64,000 bases of DNA from Tolypocladium sp. Sup5 PDA-1. Its lineage: Eukaryota > Ascomycota > Sordariomycetes > Hypocreales > Ophiocordycipitaceae. The DNA lies in NCBI GenBank assembly GCA_000750105.3, contig JPHH03000002.1, positions 1,426,001 to 1,490,000 of the forward strand, written 5' to 3'. Both the position numbers and the translations under genes were made by a program. How positions within the stretch are numbered: position 1 is the stretch's first letter; every line of letters starts with the position of its first letter. The notes beneath the pieces were generated by a model. It did not search any database, was not told where the DNA came from, and worked only from the letters and a program-made list of their open reading frames with translations. Below are positions 35,041 through 45,358 of this stretch, piece by piece.

Positions 35041-36891
35041 ATGGGCAAAAAGAGAAAGGCTTCCGGCCGCAATGCTGAGCCCAAGGGCCCCAAGGAGCTC
35101 GACACGGCGGACGCTCGGCTCGGACCTGTTTCAACATACGAAGATGTCGCCAACTCGGAGGATGAATACTTTCTGAATCAGGACAAGATTATGCTTGACG
35201 ACGAACCAGGCTCGAAGCGCAGGAGAAAAGAAGAGGAAGAGATTGAGCTCTCAGATGAAGAAATCCTGGGCTACGAGGACACCGACTCTGACGACGACGA
35301 CGACGACGAGACCGAACGCCCCACCAGCAAGTCCAAGAAGACGTCTGGCAAAAATGCAGCCGCCTCCGACGAAGAGGGCGACGAGGAAGAGGAGGAAGAC
35401 TCTGGGTGGTGGGGCTCGTCCAAGAGAGAATACTACGATGCGGACAACATTGAAACCGAAGCCGACGCTCTGGAGGAAGAGGCCGAGGCAAAGCGTCTGC
35501 AGCAGAAGAAGCTGTCAAAGATGAGAGAGGAGGACTTTGTCTTCGACGGCGACGAATGGCTAGCAGCAGAGCCGGAGGCGGAGGAAAACGACGACACAGT
35601 GACAGAAGTGCTCAAGGACGTCGAGGTCACCGACGACATGGGGCCTGAAGAGAGGTCCAAACTCCTGGCGACGAGATACCCCGAGTTTGAGCACCTCGTG
35701 AACGAATTCCAGGAGCTGCAGCCAGTTCTCGAGAGCCTCAGGGCTGAGGCATTGGGGAAATCAGGCACAACCCTGCAAGCAATCAAGTATTGGGTGTTGG
35801 GGTGTTACGTTGCTGCCCTTGCCAGCTACTTTGCAGTCATGACCTCACCGGCGCGAGATGCCGACAAATTGCAGAAGACTCTCGCTCCCTCTGAGCTACG
35901 TGATCACGACGTCATGGAGACGTTGGTGAGCTGTCGCAGCGCCTGGGAAAGAGTCAAACGCACGATGTCGCCCAGCAGCTCTGACGACCTGTCGCCGCCT
36001 GACGTGGATATGGACGCCAATGGCCTGGACATTTCGATTAATGGAGCCGAGAAGCTCGAAAAGAGGAAGAAGACGGCAAAGAAGGACAAGGCTGCCGCCG
36101 CGAAGCAAGCAAAGAAGCAGGCCAAGGCCAAGGCGATTGAGGACAGCGTTGCGGACCTGTACAACCTACCTATTGGTGCTGGCAAGTCGAAGAAGAGAGA
36201 CCAGGCAACGTCTGCTCAGAAGGACGACGATAACTCCGACTTTGGTGAGGAGGATGCCCTGGATGCCCGAACAGCAGCAGACAAGGCGGCGCGAAAGAAG
36301 AGCCTGAAGTTCTACACGTCGCAGATTGCACAAAAAGCCAACCGTCGCGCAGGCGCAGGGCGTGATGCAGGAGGCGACATGGACATTCCACATCGAGAGC
36401 GACTACGGGATCGCCAGGCTCGTCTCCTTGCTGCGGCGGAGAAGCGCGGCAAGAAGGGATCCAAGCACGGCGCAGACCTCGGCGACGACAGCGACGAAGA
36501 TGATGGCAAGACAGCCAACGCCATGAGCGAGGACGAGGACGGCTACTACGACATGGTGGCGCACGCGTCCAAGAACAAGCGAGACGACAAGGCCGCCCGG
36601 TTTGCCGCCTTCGCCGCAGCCAGCAAAGCCGACAGGGTGGTTGAGAAGGAGTTGATTGGCGAGGATGGCAAGAGAAAGATTACGTATGCCATCGAGAAGA
36701 ACAAGGGACTGACTCCAAAGAGGGGCAAGGACGTGAGGAACCCGAGAGTCAAGAGAAGAAAGCAGTACGAGGCCAAGCAGAAGAAGCTTAAGAGCATGAA
36801 GCCTGTGTGGCAAGGCGGCGAGCCCAAGGGAGGATACCGGGGTGAGCTTTCTGGTATCAATACCTCGGTCATCAAGAGCATCAAGCTGTAG
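35041..36891 (+). CDS. SAS10: SSU processome protein Sas10/Utp3
   Basis: Single exon, 616 aa. It is a nucleolar component of the U3 snoRNP-containing small-subunit processome, required for early pre-18S rRNA cleavages. The N-terminal third is very acidic (long Asp/Glu runs). The Sas10/Utp3/C1D domain lies at about residues 215-300 (FEHLVNEFQELQPVLESLRA, IKYWVLGCYVAALASYFAVM). Basic Lys-rich and acidic stretches follow. The C-terminal Sas10 domain is the most conserved part: KITYAIEKNKGLTPKRGKDV, RNPRVKRRKQYEAKQKKLKS, and the diagnostic end GGYRGELSGINTSVIKSIKL. Length and both domains match the family. COG1 follows 352 nt downstream on the same strand as a separate gene. Confidence 0.95.
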   Translation: MGKKRKASGRNAEPKGPKELDTADARLGPVSTYEDVANSEDEYFLNQDKIMLDDEPGSKRRRKEEEEIELSDEEILGYEDTDSDDDDDDETERPTSKSKKTSGKNAAASDEEGDEEEEEDSGWWGSSKREYYDADNIETEADALEEEAEAKRLQQKKLSKMREEDFVFDGDEWLAAEPEAEENDDTVTEVLKDVEVTDDMGPEERSKLLATRYPEFEHLVNEFQELQPVLESLRAEALGKSGTTLQAIKYWVLGCYVAALASYFAVMTSPARDADKLQKTLAPSELRDHDVMETLVSCRSAWERVKRTMSPSSSDDLSPPDVDMDANGLDISINGAEKLEKRKKTAKKDKAAAAKQAKKQAKAKAIEDSVADLYNLPIGAGKSKKRDQATSAQKDDDNSDFGEEDALDARTAADKAARKKSLKFYTSQIAQKANRRAGAGRDAGGDMDIPHRERLRDRQARLLAAAEKRGKKGSKHGADLGDDSDEDDGKTANAMSEDEDGYYDMVAHASKNKRDDKAARFAAFAAASKADRVVEKELIGEDGKRKITYAIEKNKGLTPKRGKDVRNPRVKRRKQYEAKQKKLKSMKPVWQGGEPKGGYRGELSGINTSVIKSIKL

Positions 36892-37243
36892 GTTGATTGG
36901 CTTAATAAATACTACAAGTCTGGAACTGCATCGGAGATTTGCCTGTGAAGCGTGCGTAAATATCCAAAAGTGCATAGTTCTCGGCCGTGTAAGAGCTCAG
37001 CTGCGAGGATGCACCAGAGCTCCATTGGCTCGACCCCAACAGTCACCATTGCCCCACCATGGGTTCCTCACGAGACAACTTGTTGACCTGGACACATCAG
37101 CAGCTTGCGACCCGGCGCAACCCCCTTCAACAGACCGCGTTGCAGCGACACGCGGCGTTGATCCCGGCGGCAAACAACACCGATGTTGGATACTTTATAG
37201 AAGCCGCCTATAGATTCCGCCGCCGCCGCAGCCAGCCGTCGCA
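36892..37243. other. Short tandem intergenic region
   Basis: 352 bp containing the SAS10 3' UTR and the COG1 promoter. A TTTATAG element lies about 50 nt before the COG1 ATG. Confidence 0.5.
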
Positions 37244-39637
37244 ATGGCCTCGACTCCCGACCCGTCGACGCTCACGTCGTCGGCCCAGATCTTCTCTGCG
37301 AACCACACCCTCCCGCAGATCCGCTCGATACACAAGTCCCTCCATGTCCAGATCGAAGAGAAGTCAAACCGCCTGCGCACGCAGGTGGGCAGCTCGTACC
37401 GCGAGCTGCTGGGCACCGCCGACACCATCGTGCAGATGCGCGGGGACAACGACCGGGTCCAGGACCTGCTGGGCAAGGTGGGCGAACGCTGCGGACGGAC
37501 CATTGTCGCTTCCAAGACCATGGGGCTGGCGAGATTCGTGGCGAGAGAACGAAAAATGGATGTGGGCAAGGCTACGAGGCTGAGGTTGTTGGATGGTTGT
37601 GGGCTCATGGTGGGCAGGATCCTCAAGGGCCAGGGTGGCCTGGACGAGGGAGTCAAGAGAGGGGACAGGCTCGTGTTGGCGACAAAGGTTTGGGTGCTGA
37701 GCCGGCTGCTGATCAAGAGCTTCGAAGAGGAGGCTCCCGATGAGAGCGTGAAGCACCACGTGGAAACGGCTAGGAAGACGCAGGGAACACTCCGCCGACG
37801 ACTTTTGAGCGGCATCAGAAAGGTACTGGAGAAGGCGGATGAGAGCACAGAAAAGGACGACGTGCTCAAAGCACTCTGCGCATACAGTCTTGTCACCAGC
37901 TCCGGCGCGAGGGACGTCCTCCGGCACTTCCTTTCTGTGCGAGGGGAGGCCATGGCGCTAGCATTCGATTTGGACGAGGACGAGCGTGCTACGACTACCG
38001 AGGACGTTGTCCGGAGCTTGAAGCTGTACACGAGGACTCTTTTGGATGTGCAGGCTCTGGTCCCGGCCAAGCTCTCGCCTGCTTTGGCAGGCCTGAAGAG
38101 CCATCCGCTACTCGCCGACACCTCCCTCAAGCGACTCGAAGGTCTACGCCTAGACGTATACAAGCGGTGGTGCAGTGAGGAGATTCAATACTTCACGCCT
38201 TTCATTCGCCATGACGATCTGAACGGGAAGCAGGCAAGGGACATGCTCACCGGGTGGGCCAAGAAGGGAGGGGAGGTCCTCCTCAAAGGTTTGAAGAAGA
38301 CACTTGAGCGGATGGCCGACTTCAAGTCGATAATGGACCTTCGGACTCAGGTTCTTCAGCTTTGGATCCGAGACGGAGGCAGAGCGAGGGGCTTTGACCC
38401 GTTGGAGATGCAAGACGACTTGCGAGATGCCATCAACACTCGCATGCTGGCCGTACTAGAAACCAAGGTCACAAAACTCCGTCTCGTGGGGTCGGAAGTC
38501 AGAGCGACGCTCGAAGGCTGGCAAGAAGGTGTCACGGACAAGCACCCCGGCTTGTGGGATGAAGATGGCTACGACACCGCGCTGTCGAATGGTGCCGCGC
38601 CGTTTGTGCAAGAGGTCGTTTCCCGGCTATACGGCCGCAGCGATGCGGTTTCCAAAGCGGTACACAGCTACAACTCATGGTTCCATGTCATTGACGACGT
38701 GAAGGACGTGGTAGAGCGGCTGAGAAAGCAGCGATGGGACAACGACTACGACGAGATCGAGGACGAGGAAACGATTGAGGCGAGGCAGCAGGCCCTGAGC
38801 AAGGACGATCCCCGCAAGTTGCAAGAGAGGCTGGAAACGACACTCGACAGGTCGTTTACTGAGCTTGAGGGACAGCTGGGCAAGCTATGGGAGGAAAAGG
38901 CCGAGGGGCCGACGAACGGTGCCATTGCCATGTACCTCATCCGCATCCTCCGAGACGTACGCTTGCAGCTTCCAGAACGATCCGCGATCGGAGGCTTTGG
39001 GCTTGCCATTGTCCCTGGCTTGCACAACAGAGTCGCGGTTCATGTGGCGACGCCAGCGATGGACGACTTTGCGACAACTGCGCTGTCGGACAGAAAGGTG
39101 CCCGGAAAGCCGCTGTGGGAGGGGGAGCCGCCGCTGCCTAACCAGCCTTCCCCTGGGATATTCCAGTTTCTGCAGAACCTGTCGCTATCGATGACGGACG
39201 CGGGCGTCGACCTGTGGACGGCGGCGGCGGTGGCAGTGATGAAGAAACATTTGTGCGAGCAGTTGGGTGAGACGTGGCAGAAAGAGCTGTCTGGTCTCTC
39301 TGCCAAGGAGGCAACAAGCGAAGCCAAGCATGGCGAGACGACCAGTGGCGACGACAAAGAGCCAGGACAGGACCAAACTGGCGAAGAGGGCGAGCAAGAC
39401 ACGTTGCCCACCGCTGAGCAGATTCGTGACCTCTGCGTCCAGTGGCTATTCGACGTCTCGTTCCTGCAGTGTTGCGTCGGGAATATATCAGGAACTCCCT
39501 CGGGGGAGCTTAAGAGTCTCGAGGATGAGATTCACGGGCATACCGGCCTCGACGGCAAAACATCGCGGCAGCGCATCAGCAAGGCCTCGCAGGACTACTG
39601 GCAGCGCACGAGCTTGCTATTCGGCCTGCTGGCTTGA
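37244..39637 (+). CDS. COG1: Conserved oligomeric Golgi (COG) complex subunit 1
   Basis: Single exon, 797 aa. Cog1 belongs to lobe A of the COG tethering complex, which acts in retrograde vesicle traffic within the Golgi. The N-terminus carries the Vps51/Dor1-like helical signature: SSAQIFSANHTLPQIRSIHK, then LRTQVGSSYRELLGTADTIV and QMRGDNDRVQDLLGKV. The remainder is alpha-helical, as in other CATCHR proteins. A conserved middle segment includes WCSEEIQYFTPFI, and the C-terminus has the motif IRDLCVQWLFDVSFLQCCVG near residue 720. The ATG at 37244 directly follows the leader, and the conserved N-terminal motif begins at residue 12, supporting this start. No intron is needed. Confidence 0.9.
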   Translation: MASTPDPSTLTSSAQIFSANHTLPQIRSIHKSLHVQIEEKSNRLRTQVGSSYRELLGTADTIVQMRGDNDRVQDLLGKVGERCGRTIVASKTMGLARFVARERKMDVGKATRLRLLDGCGLMVGRILKGQGGLDEGVKRGDRLVLATKVWVLSRLLIKSFEEEAPDESVKHHVETARKTQGTLRRRLLSGIRKVLEKADESTEKDDVLKALCAYSLVTSSGARDVLRHFLSVRGEAMALAFDLDEDERATTTEDVVRSLKLYTRTLLDVQALVPAKLSPALAGLKSHPLLADTSLKRLEGLRLDVYKRWCSEEIQYFTPFIRHDDLNGKQARDMLTGWAKKGGEVLLKGLKKTLERMADFKSIMDLRTQVLQLWIRDGGRARGFDPLEMQDDLRDAINTRMLAVLETKVTKLRLVGSEVRATLEGWQEGVTDKHPGLWDEDGYDTALSNGAAPFVQEVVSRLYGRSDAVSKAVHSYNSWFHVIDDVKDVVERLRKQRWDNDYDEIEDEETIEARQQALSKDDPRKLQERLETTLDRSFTELEGQLGKLWEEKAEGPTNGAIAMYLIRILRDVRLQLPERSAIGGFGLAIVPGLHNRVAVHVATPAMDDFATTALSDRKVPGKPLWEGEPPLPNQPSPGIFQFLQNLSLSMTDAGVDLWTAAAVAVMKKHLCEQLGETWQKELSGLSAKEATSEAKHGETTSGDDKEPGQDQTGEEGEQDTLPTAEQIRDLCVQWLFDVSFLQCCVGNISGTPSGELKSLEDEIHGHTGLDGKTSRQRISKASQDYWQRTSLLFGLLA

Positions 39638-39760
39638 AACCTGCCTGAAAATAGAATAGACCAATACATTTCAAGTTCGCTCCACATATACAGCCTACAT
39701 GCGGGTGTCCCGTGGCTAATCTACTCTAACATGGGCCCTCCAGACACGGCTCGCGCCGAC

Positions 39761-40756
39761 TCATAGCTTGTGCCTCTTCTCTCCGCTCGCCAGCTTGCGA
39801 AACTCCTCTTGCGGGATGCCCTTGACGAAGCGATCCACACCAGCAAGCACCTCATGCACGGTCTGCGAGTGGATGACCTCCATGTCCGGCCCCCGGATGA
39901 GCTTCTTGATGCCAATCATGCTCTCGCCGTTCAAGTGGTCGCCCAGCCGGTCATCCACCTCCTTGAGCACCCTCTCCCGGAACGCCGCGTCCTGGCCCTT
40001 GGCGAAGTCGAAAATCTCATTCACGTAGCCGGCCTTCTCGAGCTCCTGCGCGGACAGGCGCCTGCTCATGATGAGGGCCTCGTTGGCCTTTGCGAGGCCC
40101 AGGCGCTGGACGAGGGCGCGCGAGGAGCCGCCCTCGGCGACGAGGCCGATGGAGGAGAAGGGGGTGAGGAGGAAGGCGTGGGGCACGGCGTAGATGAAGT
40201 CAGCGAAGGAGATGATGGCGGCGGAGAGGCCGATGACGGGGCCGTTGAGGCCGACGACGAGGACCTTGGGGTGGGTGGCGAAGGTGTGCGTGATGTTGAG
40301 GTTGAAGGCGGCGAAGGTGGTGAGCCAGAGCTTGTGCGACTCGGCGGGATCGTCGGGGGTGGCGCGGCCGACGGAGACGTCGGCGCCGCTGTGGGGGTGA
40401 GCAAGGTGAGTTAGCAGTGATGTTTGTCCAGGCGTCGAGAGTCAAGGTGTCGTTGTCTGTTGTGAGACATCAGAGGGTGGCATCACCGCCGTGTCACGAG
40501 TCACGCTCACAACCACAGCCGCGACGAAGCAGGGGCAAGGTGAAAGAAAGACATACGCCGAAAAGTAGCGCCCCTTGGCCAGGATGACCGTCACAAAGAC
40601 CTCGTCGTGCGTGGCCACCTCCTTCATCTTGCGCGCCAGGTCGTAGTACTGCATCAGGCCCAGGGCGTTGAGCTTCTTGTCATTGTCGATGGTGATGACG
40701 GCGACGCGCCCACGGTAGTCGACGCTGATGATGGGCTCGGTGCCGGGGTCTGCCAT
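39761..40756 (-). CDS. ECI1: Peroxisomal enoyl-CoA isomerase/hydratase (Eci1-like)
   Basis: Model (minus strand): exons 40756-40557 and 40388-39761, 275 aa. The intron is 168 nt (GTATGT..CACAG, with GCTAAC branch site). It is a crotonase-fold protein: ITIDNDKKLNALGLMQYYDL near the N-terminus, the oxyanion-hole motif KGRYFSAGADVS formed across the splice junction, then VLVVGLNGPVIGLSAAI and LTPFSSIGLVAEGGSS. The C-terminus His-Lys-Leu is a PTS1-type peroxisomal signal (yeast Eci1 ends in a similar HRL). The expected role is isomerisation of 3-enoyl-CoA to 2-trans-enoyl-CoA during unsaturated fatty-acid beta-oxidation. The IGLVAEGGS region fits the isomerase branch better than hydratases, but the exact reaction is inferred. 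It is convergent with COG1. Confidence 0.9.
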
Positions 40757-41910
40757 GGCGGGTGTTTTGTCGCGGTGAGGTGAGGTGAGGTGAGGTGAGA
40801 TGAGATGAGACAAAAGAGGACGAAGATGAGTACTCGTAGGCAGGAAGAAATTGGGGGCGACAAAGACGGCACCAGGCTTGTATGATGCGATTAACAAATC
40901 GTCAACCGGGACAAATACACGGCATCACGGCTCGCCAGGAGACTAGGTAGGGCGTTCTTATTGTGATCACAGAAACTGGGGACCCAGGGACCGAGTTACC
41001 CCACAATCCACTGGCGTGCCTCGGCCCGCTGGGGCTGCGGGGACGCCCGGCAATTCGGGACAACATGAACATTTATGATTTCTCACCCCAGCTTCTCAGA
41101 TTCTCTCACCGCCGCAGCAACTCGAGGGCCTCGAATCCCGCCGTCGACATTCCCGCTGAATTAAAGGAGGTCGGAGCTTGGTTCTTGCAATGCGTGTCTC
41201 TTGGTTCTGGTTCTTTGAACGCACATGCTATGTCTGAACTCTGAAGTCGGCTGTGGCAGCCGTTTCCGAAGCAAGACGGTCAACAAGCGACTCTAAAGTC
41301 TGGAATGCTGACCAAGGCGGCAAATCGGCGCAGTCCCAGGGTGGAAAGCCACAAACAGCGTGCAGCCACCATGCACCATGCAGCCTCCAACACCAGCCTC
41401 AACTGATAACACCAGCCTCGGGCATCTGAACCCCTAAACAAATGCACTGCCGTCTTGCGAGAAGACTGCCCTTCGATGGGTGCCGCCATGACTCCATCAA
41501 AGTCTATGATGCCCACGATGTTGAAGTCGTTGCTGAGAGCATGTTGTGGGGTCCATGGTCGCGATCCGTTAGGCGGAAGGGGCCTTTCGTGGAAGGGCCG
41601 TCGCCGTATAGCGGTATGAGAGGCCTGAAGAGAATGGGGAGTGTAAAGGAAGAGTTGTAGGAATGGGTTTCTGGAACAGGGATAGAAGTCTTGGTCCTGG
41701 CCGATGTGGCATAGCATCAGTACCCTACAGCCAAGTTCAAGTATGTATTTGGGCACGACAGTCTACTTGGAAGAACTTCATGGCAGCGTCTCCCCTGCGA
41801 TCCAAAATAAGCACCACCCCCAAAGCACGTCGCTGCGCATAACCAATGCATCCTTGTTACCCAGGGTTGTATCACAAGCGATTCATGGCGACCCGACCCA
41901 TGTTAAGGTA
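40757..41910. other. ECI1 upstream region
   Basis: 1.15 kb with the pentanucleotide repeat described below close to the ECI1 ATG. No other coding signal is found. Confidence 0.45.
40774..40808. repeat. Pentanucleotide tandem repeat in the ECI1 leader
   Basis: Five perfect copies of GGTGA followed by two GATGA copies. It starts 18 nt upstream of the ECI1 start codon, so the transcript would read TCACC repeats. Confidence 0.9.
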
Positions 41911-42154
41911 CTAGGGCTTGCGAAAGTCGGAGTTCGTGAAGAGCTTCCCGCACCGTGATCCCTCGGGCGTGGAGGGGGATGGATCGTTGCTGGTCTTGCA
42001 GCCACAGCGCGGGCACTTTCTGCCCTTCTTAACCGCGGGCTTGCACTTCGGACAAGGCTGATGCCAGGTGACTTCATAGGGAAGAGGAATGCTGACACCG
42101 ACGGCAGCATCCGTGGGGCCTCGACGTCCGGTTCCGTAGCAGCGAAGACGGCGG
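41911..42154 (-). CDS. Possible small Cys-rich (zinc-ribbon-like) protein, 5' end unresolved
   Basis: A frame of 81 codons reaches a TAG at 41913-41911 and has coding-like codon choice. Its centre reads EVTWHQPCPKCKPAVKKGRK followed by CPRCGCKTSNDP, a C-X2-C-X9-C-X2-C-X-C pattern, with a sixth Cys in SRCGKLF near the end. No ATG lies in this frame. A good acceptor (TTCTTCTTTAG) sits just before 42154, and a strong donor (GGC/GTGAGTGA) follows a short ATG exon (MGKFVTSRG, about 42299-42273), but joining those two does not keep this frame. The true first exon is therefore unknown. It could be a real short metal-binding protein or a chance frame. Confidence 0.3.
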
Positions 42155-43082
42155 CTAAAGAAGAAGAAAGCGGAAGTATAGTGTATTTATCTTTGTTGAA
42201 TCGTGAAGGACGGGGTTGTTGGCGATGAGGAAGAGAGGCAAGGTTCATCATGGACCTTTTTATCCTTGATCACTCACGCCTCGGGAAGTGACAAACTTCC
42301 CCATGCCGGATTCAAGAGTTTGTTCAGACGAGAACCTTTGGGCTCGCGTGTATTCATTCCTGCTACCTTTGTCACCGATGTTGAGTAGTACCGACGTTGA
42401 GTAGTGCCGACACGTCGTACTCCTGACTCTGTCTGGGCTTTGTCTGATACTATTTACACGCATAGACAACCAGGAGGCCCAATTGCACTGGTAGATCCCA
42501 GGGGATCCATCCCAAGCCCAGAAACGGCCATTGGGTTTTGGGGAGTCCTTGCTCTAAATAAGGGATGAGAATCCTTTGAAGTAGGGCAGCGCGAGAAAAT
42601 GCAACTGCCGTTGTATGATGATTCGGAAGCCAAGGACGGGCAAGACCAAGACTCTCTGGCGAACCGTAGTCAACATGATGATTTGCTTCGGCCGTGAGAG
42701 CGTTCACCAAAAGGAGCCTCAGGGATAAAGTTGTGCGCTCGCATTCATCCTTGATGTAGCAGCAATGATCAGATATTGACAAGTGGGCCAAAAAAGGCTC
42801 GACACGAGCCAATTTTAATCGCATCAAGGGCCATGAGGTTCGAATGGAAGGCGGAACGTCGAAGGAGGAGCCACAAGGGAACCTGAAGCGAGCTCGAAAG
42901 AGCCTGTCGCTGCACAATATTGATGGCACCGTAGACAGCGGAAGCTGCAGCGACTGACTCACATCGCAGCGAATATATTGGTATACCAAAACTCCGGTCC
43001 TGCTATGCGTGAAGCCACAGGCTTATGACGAGTCTAGTCGCGCACATGTACCACATCTGTCCTTTGCTCGTGAATCGTCCCT
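42155..43082. other. Intergenic region upstream of the Cys-rich frame
   Basis: 0.9 kb between the doubtful Cys-rich frame and the RPA49 3' end. A TATA-like GATAAAAAGG (minus strand, about 42255-42265) lies here. A 179-codon minus-strand ORF (42450-42989) has no recognisable features. Confidence 0.4.
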
Positions 43083-44526
43083 CTACTTCCGGCGAGGAGC
43101 AATCTGCCTCTGCTTGGGAAAGTCCAGCGGCAGCGCCAGTCTCGCCACGTTCGTCGTCCGCCCCTCGGCCTTGTTGGAAACCAGCTTGACTCTCCCGCCA
43201 ATCTCGTGGAAGTACTGGTTGATCGCCCTTTGGTCTAGCCGCAAGTCATCCCGCAGGTTTTGTGTATCCACCTCAAAGTTGTCCACAATGCATGCAAAGG
43301 CGCAGCAATGCGTCATGAGCAAATCAATGTGGAATTTCCTCATCGTCCCCGCATCCGAGAACTTGCGCCGAATGTTCTCAATGACGGCTTCCGGCGCAGG
43401 GGCAAGCAGCTCACGCAGCTTTTCTCGTGCCGGCAGTTGCCGTGTACCCCTCTGCCTGCCAGGCTTGGTGCCGAGGTAGAAGAGAAGCACAAAACTGAAG
43501 TATCGCAGAACTCGCAATCGGGTAACGGCGTCATCGTTGGTCGCAATGGCGTTGACTCGCGCGGCGACGAATCGTGATGGGATCTGAATGCCTTCTTTGT
43601 GTCGAGCCTTTTCCTGCCATTCCCGGATAGGGACAAGGTTAAGAATGTCAGCCCCAATGATGGTCGTGGGGTCATAGACATCTTGTATGTCCTCTGCCTC
43701 CAAATTGGCCCTGGGGACGGGCTTGGCGTCGTCGACGGCCGCCTGGAGTTCTTCTCTCGTCGCCATCTTGGACGTTATCGCGCCGACCGAGTCGAGCATG
43801 GCCCGGGAAGCATTGTCGATTTTTGTTGGCGAATTATCCCCTGCCTTCTTTTGAGGAGTGATGGCGTTCAACACGTTGTCGCGGAGTGCCTTCTTGGCCT
43901 TCTTGGTTCCGAACGTCTGCCCAAGGTCTGTCTTGCGCTCCATCATGCTCTGTAACAAGAATCAGCGACATGGGCTGTGACAACTGCGGAAGCAATCAGC
44001 ACTCACCTGTCTGACTTCACGCTCGCCCGTAGATGAACCCGGTGCTTGTTTCGCGCGGACCTGCCCGCGGACAACCATCTTCTTCGCCTCAATCACCTCG
44101 AGCTTTCCTGTTTTCGCATCGTATATCCCCACAAAGTGGTTCATCAGAGGCTTCGAACCTCTCGGCTCCTCCTCCCTCGCCGTGTAATCTAGACTTCGGT
44201 GCGCTGTGGCATGCAGCAATAGCTCCTTGTCACCGACTTGCTTGTTGGGCTTTGTTTTGGACCTCGATTCGTCTCTGGGCTGGTAAGAGTGAAACGACAG
44301 CTTGTTTGGGAATTCAATTCCCGGAGTAGTCGCTGGAAACGGTCAGCAATCAAGCCGCGGCTGTCAATCCAGGCAATGCCATACCTATCACTGGCGGACA
44401 GTACTTTGGTCGGACGACGGAGGAGACAGAGGCGGTTGCTGACGGCGCATCGAGCACAACTTTCTTCTTGGGCTTGCCCGACGACTCGCCATCGCGCTTG
44501 CGCTTCTTGCTGCTTGCCTCGCCCAT
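43083..44526 (-). CDS. RPA49: RNA polymerase I subunit A49
   Basis: Model (minus strand): exons 44526-44385, 44332-44007 and 43949-43083, 444 aa. The introns are 52 nt (GTATGG..TCCAG) and 57 nt (GTGAGT..TACAG). It is a Pol I-specific subunit that pairs with A34.5 and resembles TFIIF/TFIIE parts; it acts in rRNA transcription in the nucleolus. After a basic N-terminus (GEASSKKRKRDG) comes the dimerisation module, with SFHSYQPRDES, RSLDYTAREEE and VGIYDAKTGKLEVIEAKK. The C-terminal half is the tandem winged-helix region (NLVPIREWQEKARHKEGIQI, PSRFVAARVNAIA, DLRLDQRAINQYFHEIGGRV, ending RLALPLDFPKQRQ). Size and order match the family well. An A-run followed by TTT about 90-100 nt upstream resembles an RRPE element. 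Confidence 0.93.
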
Positions 44527-45358
44527 GGCGACTGTATTTGCCCCTTCGATTGGACGGGACTGGACTGTGTGCTTCGTGGAACTGAAGTCGGCGAGGTGGG
44601 ATGCGACGCTCTCCAAAAAAATTTGGGCTCTGCCGCTCCATGGGCAGAAAGGTTGGCCCATCATTTAGCCGGGGCGGTGAGGCTGACCCCACCAGACCAC
44701 AGTTACAGTGCACAGCAGACAGGGAGGGACCTGCACGCCGTGCTAGGGCCGCTAAAAGTGGAAAACTATAGCGACGTCACAGCTGTACAGCAAGGGTAGC
44801 TCTATGTAGGTCGCCTGATAGCTCTGGGAGCTCTTGAGTTTGGCAGCCGAGAAGTCTACAATGTCCTGGGGCAATTCGCCCATGGATTGAGAGAAAAGCT
44901 TCTGCAGAGCCTTCGCTGTAGCGTGCAGTCCAACAAATGAGCTAATGTCTCGCGTCCTTTCCTACACGCCACGTTCTACGACATGTCACGAGGGCACAAG
45001 CAAAGTTCATTTGCGAAGCAAATCTGTGTTCCATTGTCAAACGGTCCTAGCATGCGTCGTCCGTGACAGCTTGCTTCGTGCTGGGCGATCCCAGAACACC
45101 GACTTTACCCGACCTTTCAATTGTCAGTTAACCCATCTCCCAATCACCATCATGACCGTAGCCAGCTGGGCGACACAAGCCTCCTTAACGTGATCCCTCA
45201 AGGTTGACCCCGTCACTCCAAGTCAATATCGCAATAGGTCTGTTTCGAGTGACCACTGGTTGCTGCGTTGTCCATTGCCAGCTTCGTGTGTGTCCTTCAG
45301 GTGCGTGGCATCGTAAAATCATGAAAGATGCGTCGAGTCAGGTAGAAGTGCGAGGCGT
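44527..45358. other. RPA49 promoter and RPL41 3' region
   Basis: 0.8 kb between two minus-strand genes. No further gene is seen. Confidence 0.5.
44615..44624. promoter_or_regulatory. RRPE-like A/T element upstream of RPA49
   Basis: AAAAAAATTT 89-98 nt upstream of the RPA49 ATG, in otherwise GC-rich DNA. It resembles the core of the ribosome-biogenesis element. Motif similarity only. Confidence 0.3.

Noticed and set aside
42450..42989. 179-codon minus-strand ORF upstream of the Cys-rich frame
   Set aside because: Mixed codon use, no family features, and no splice connection that gives a sensible protein.
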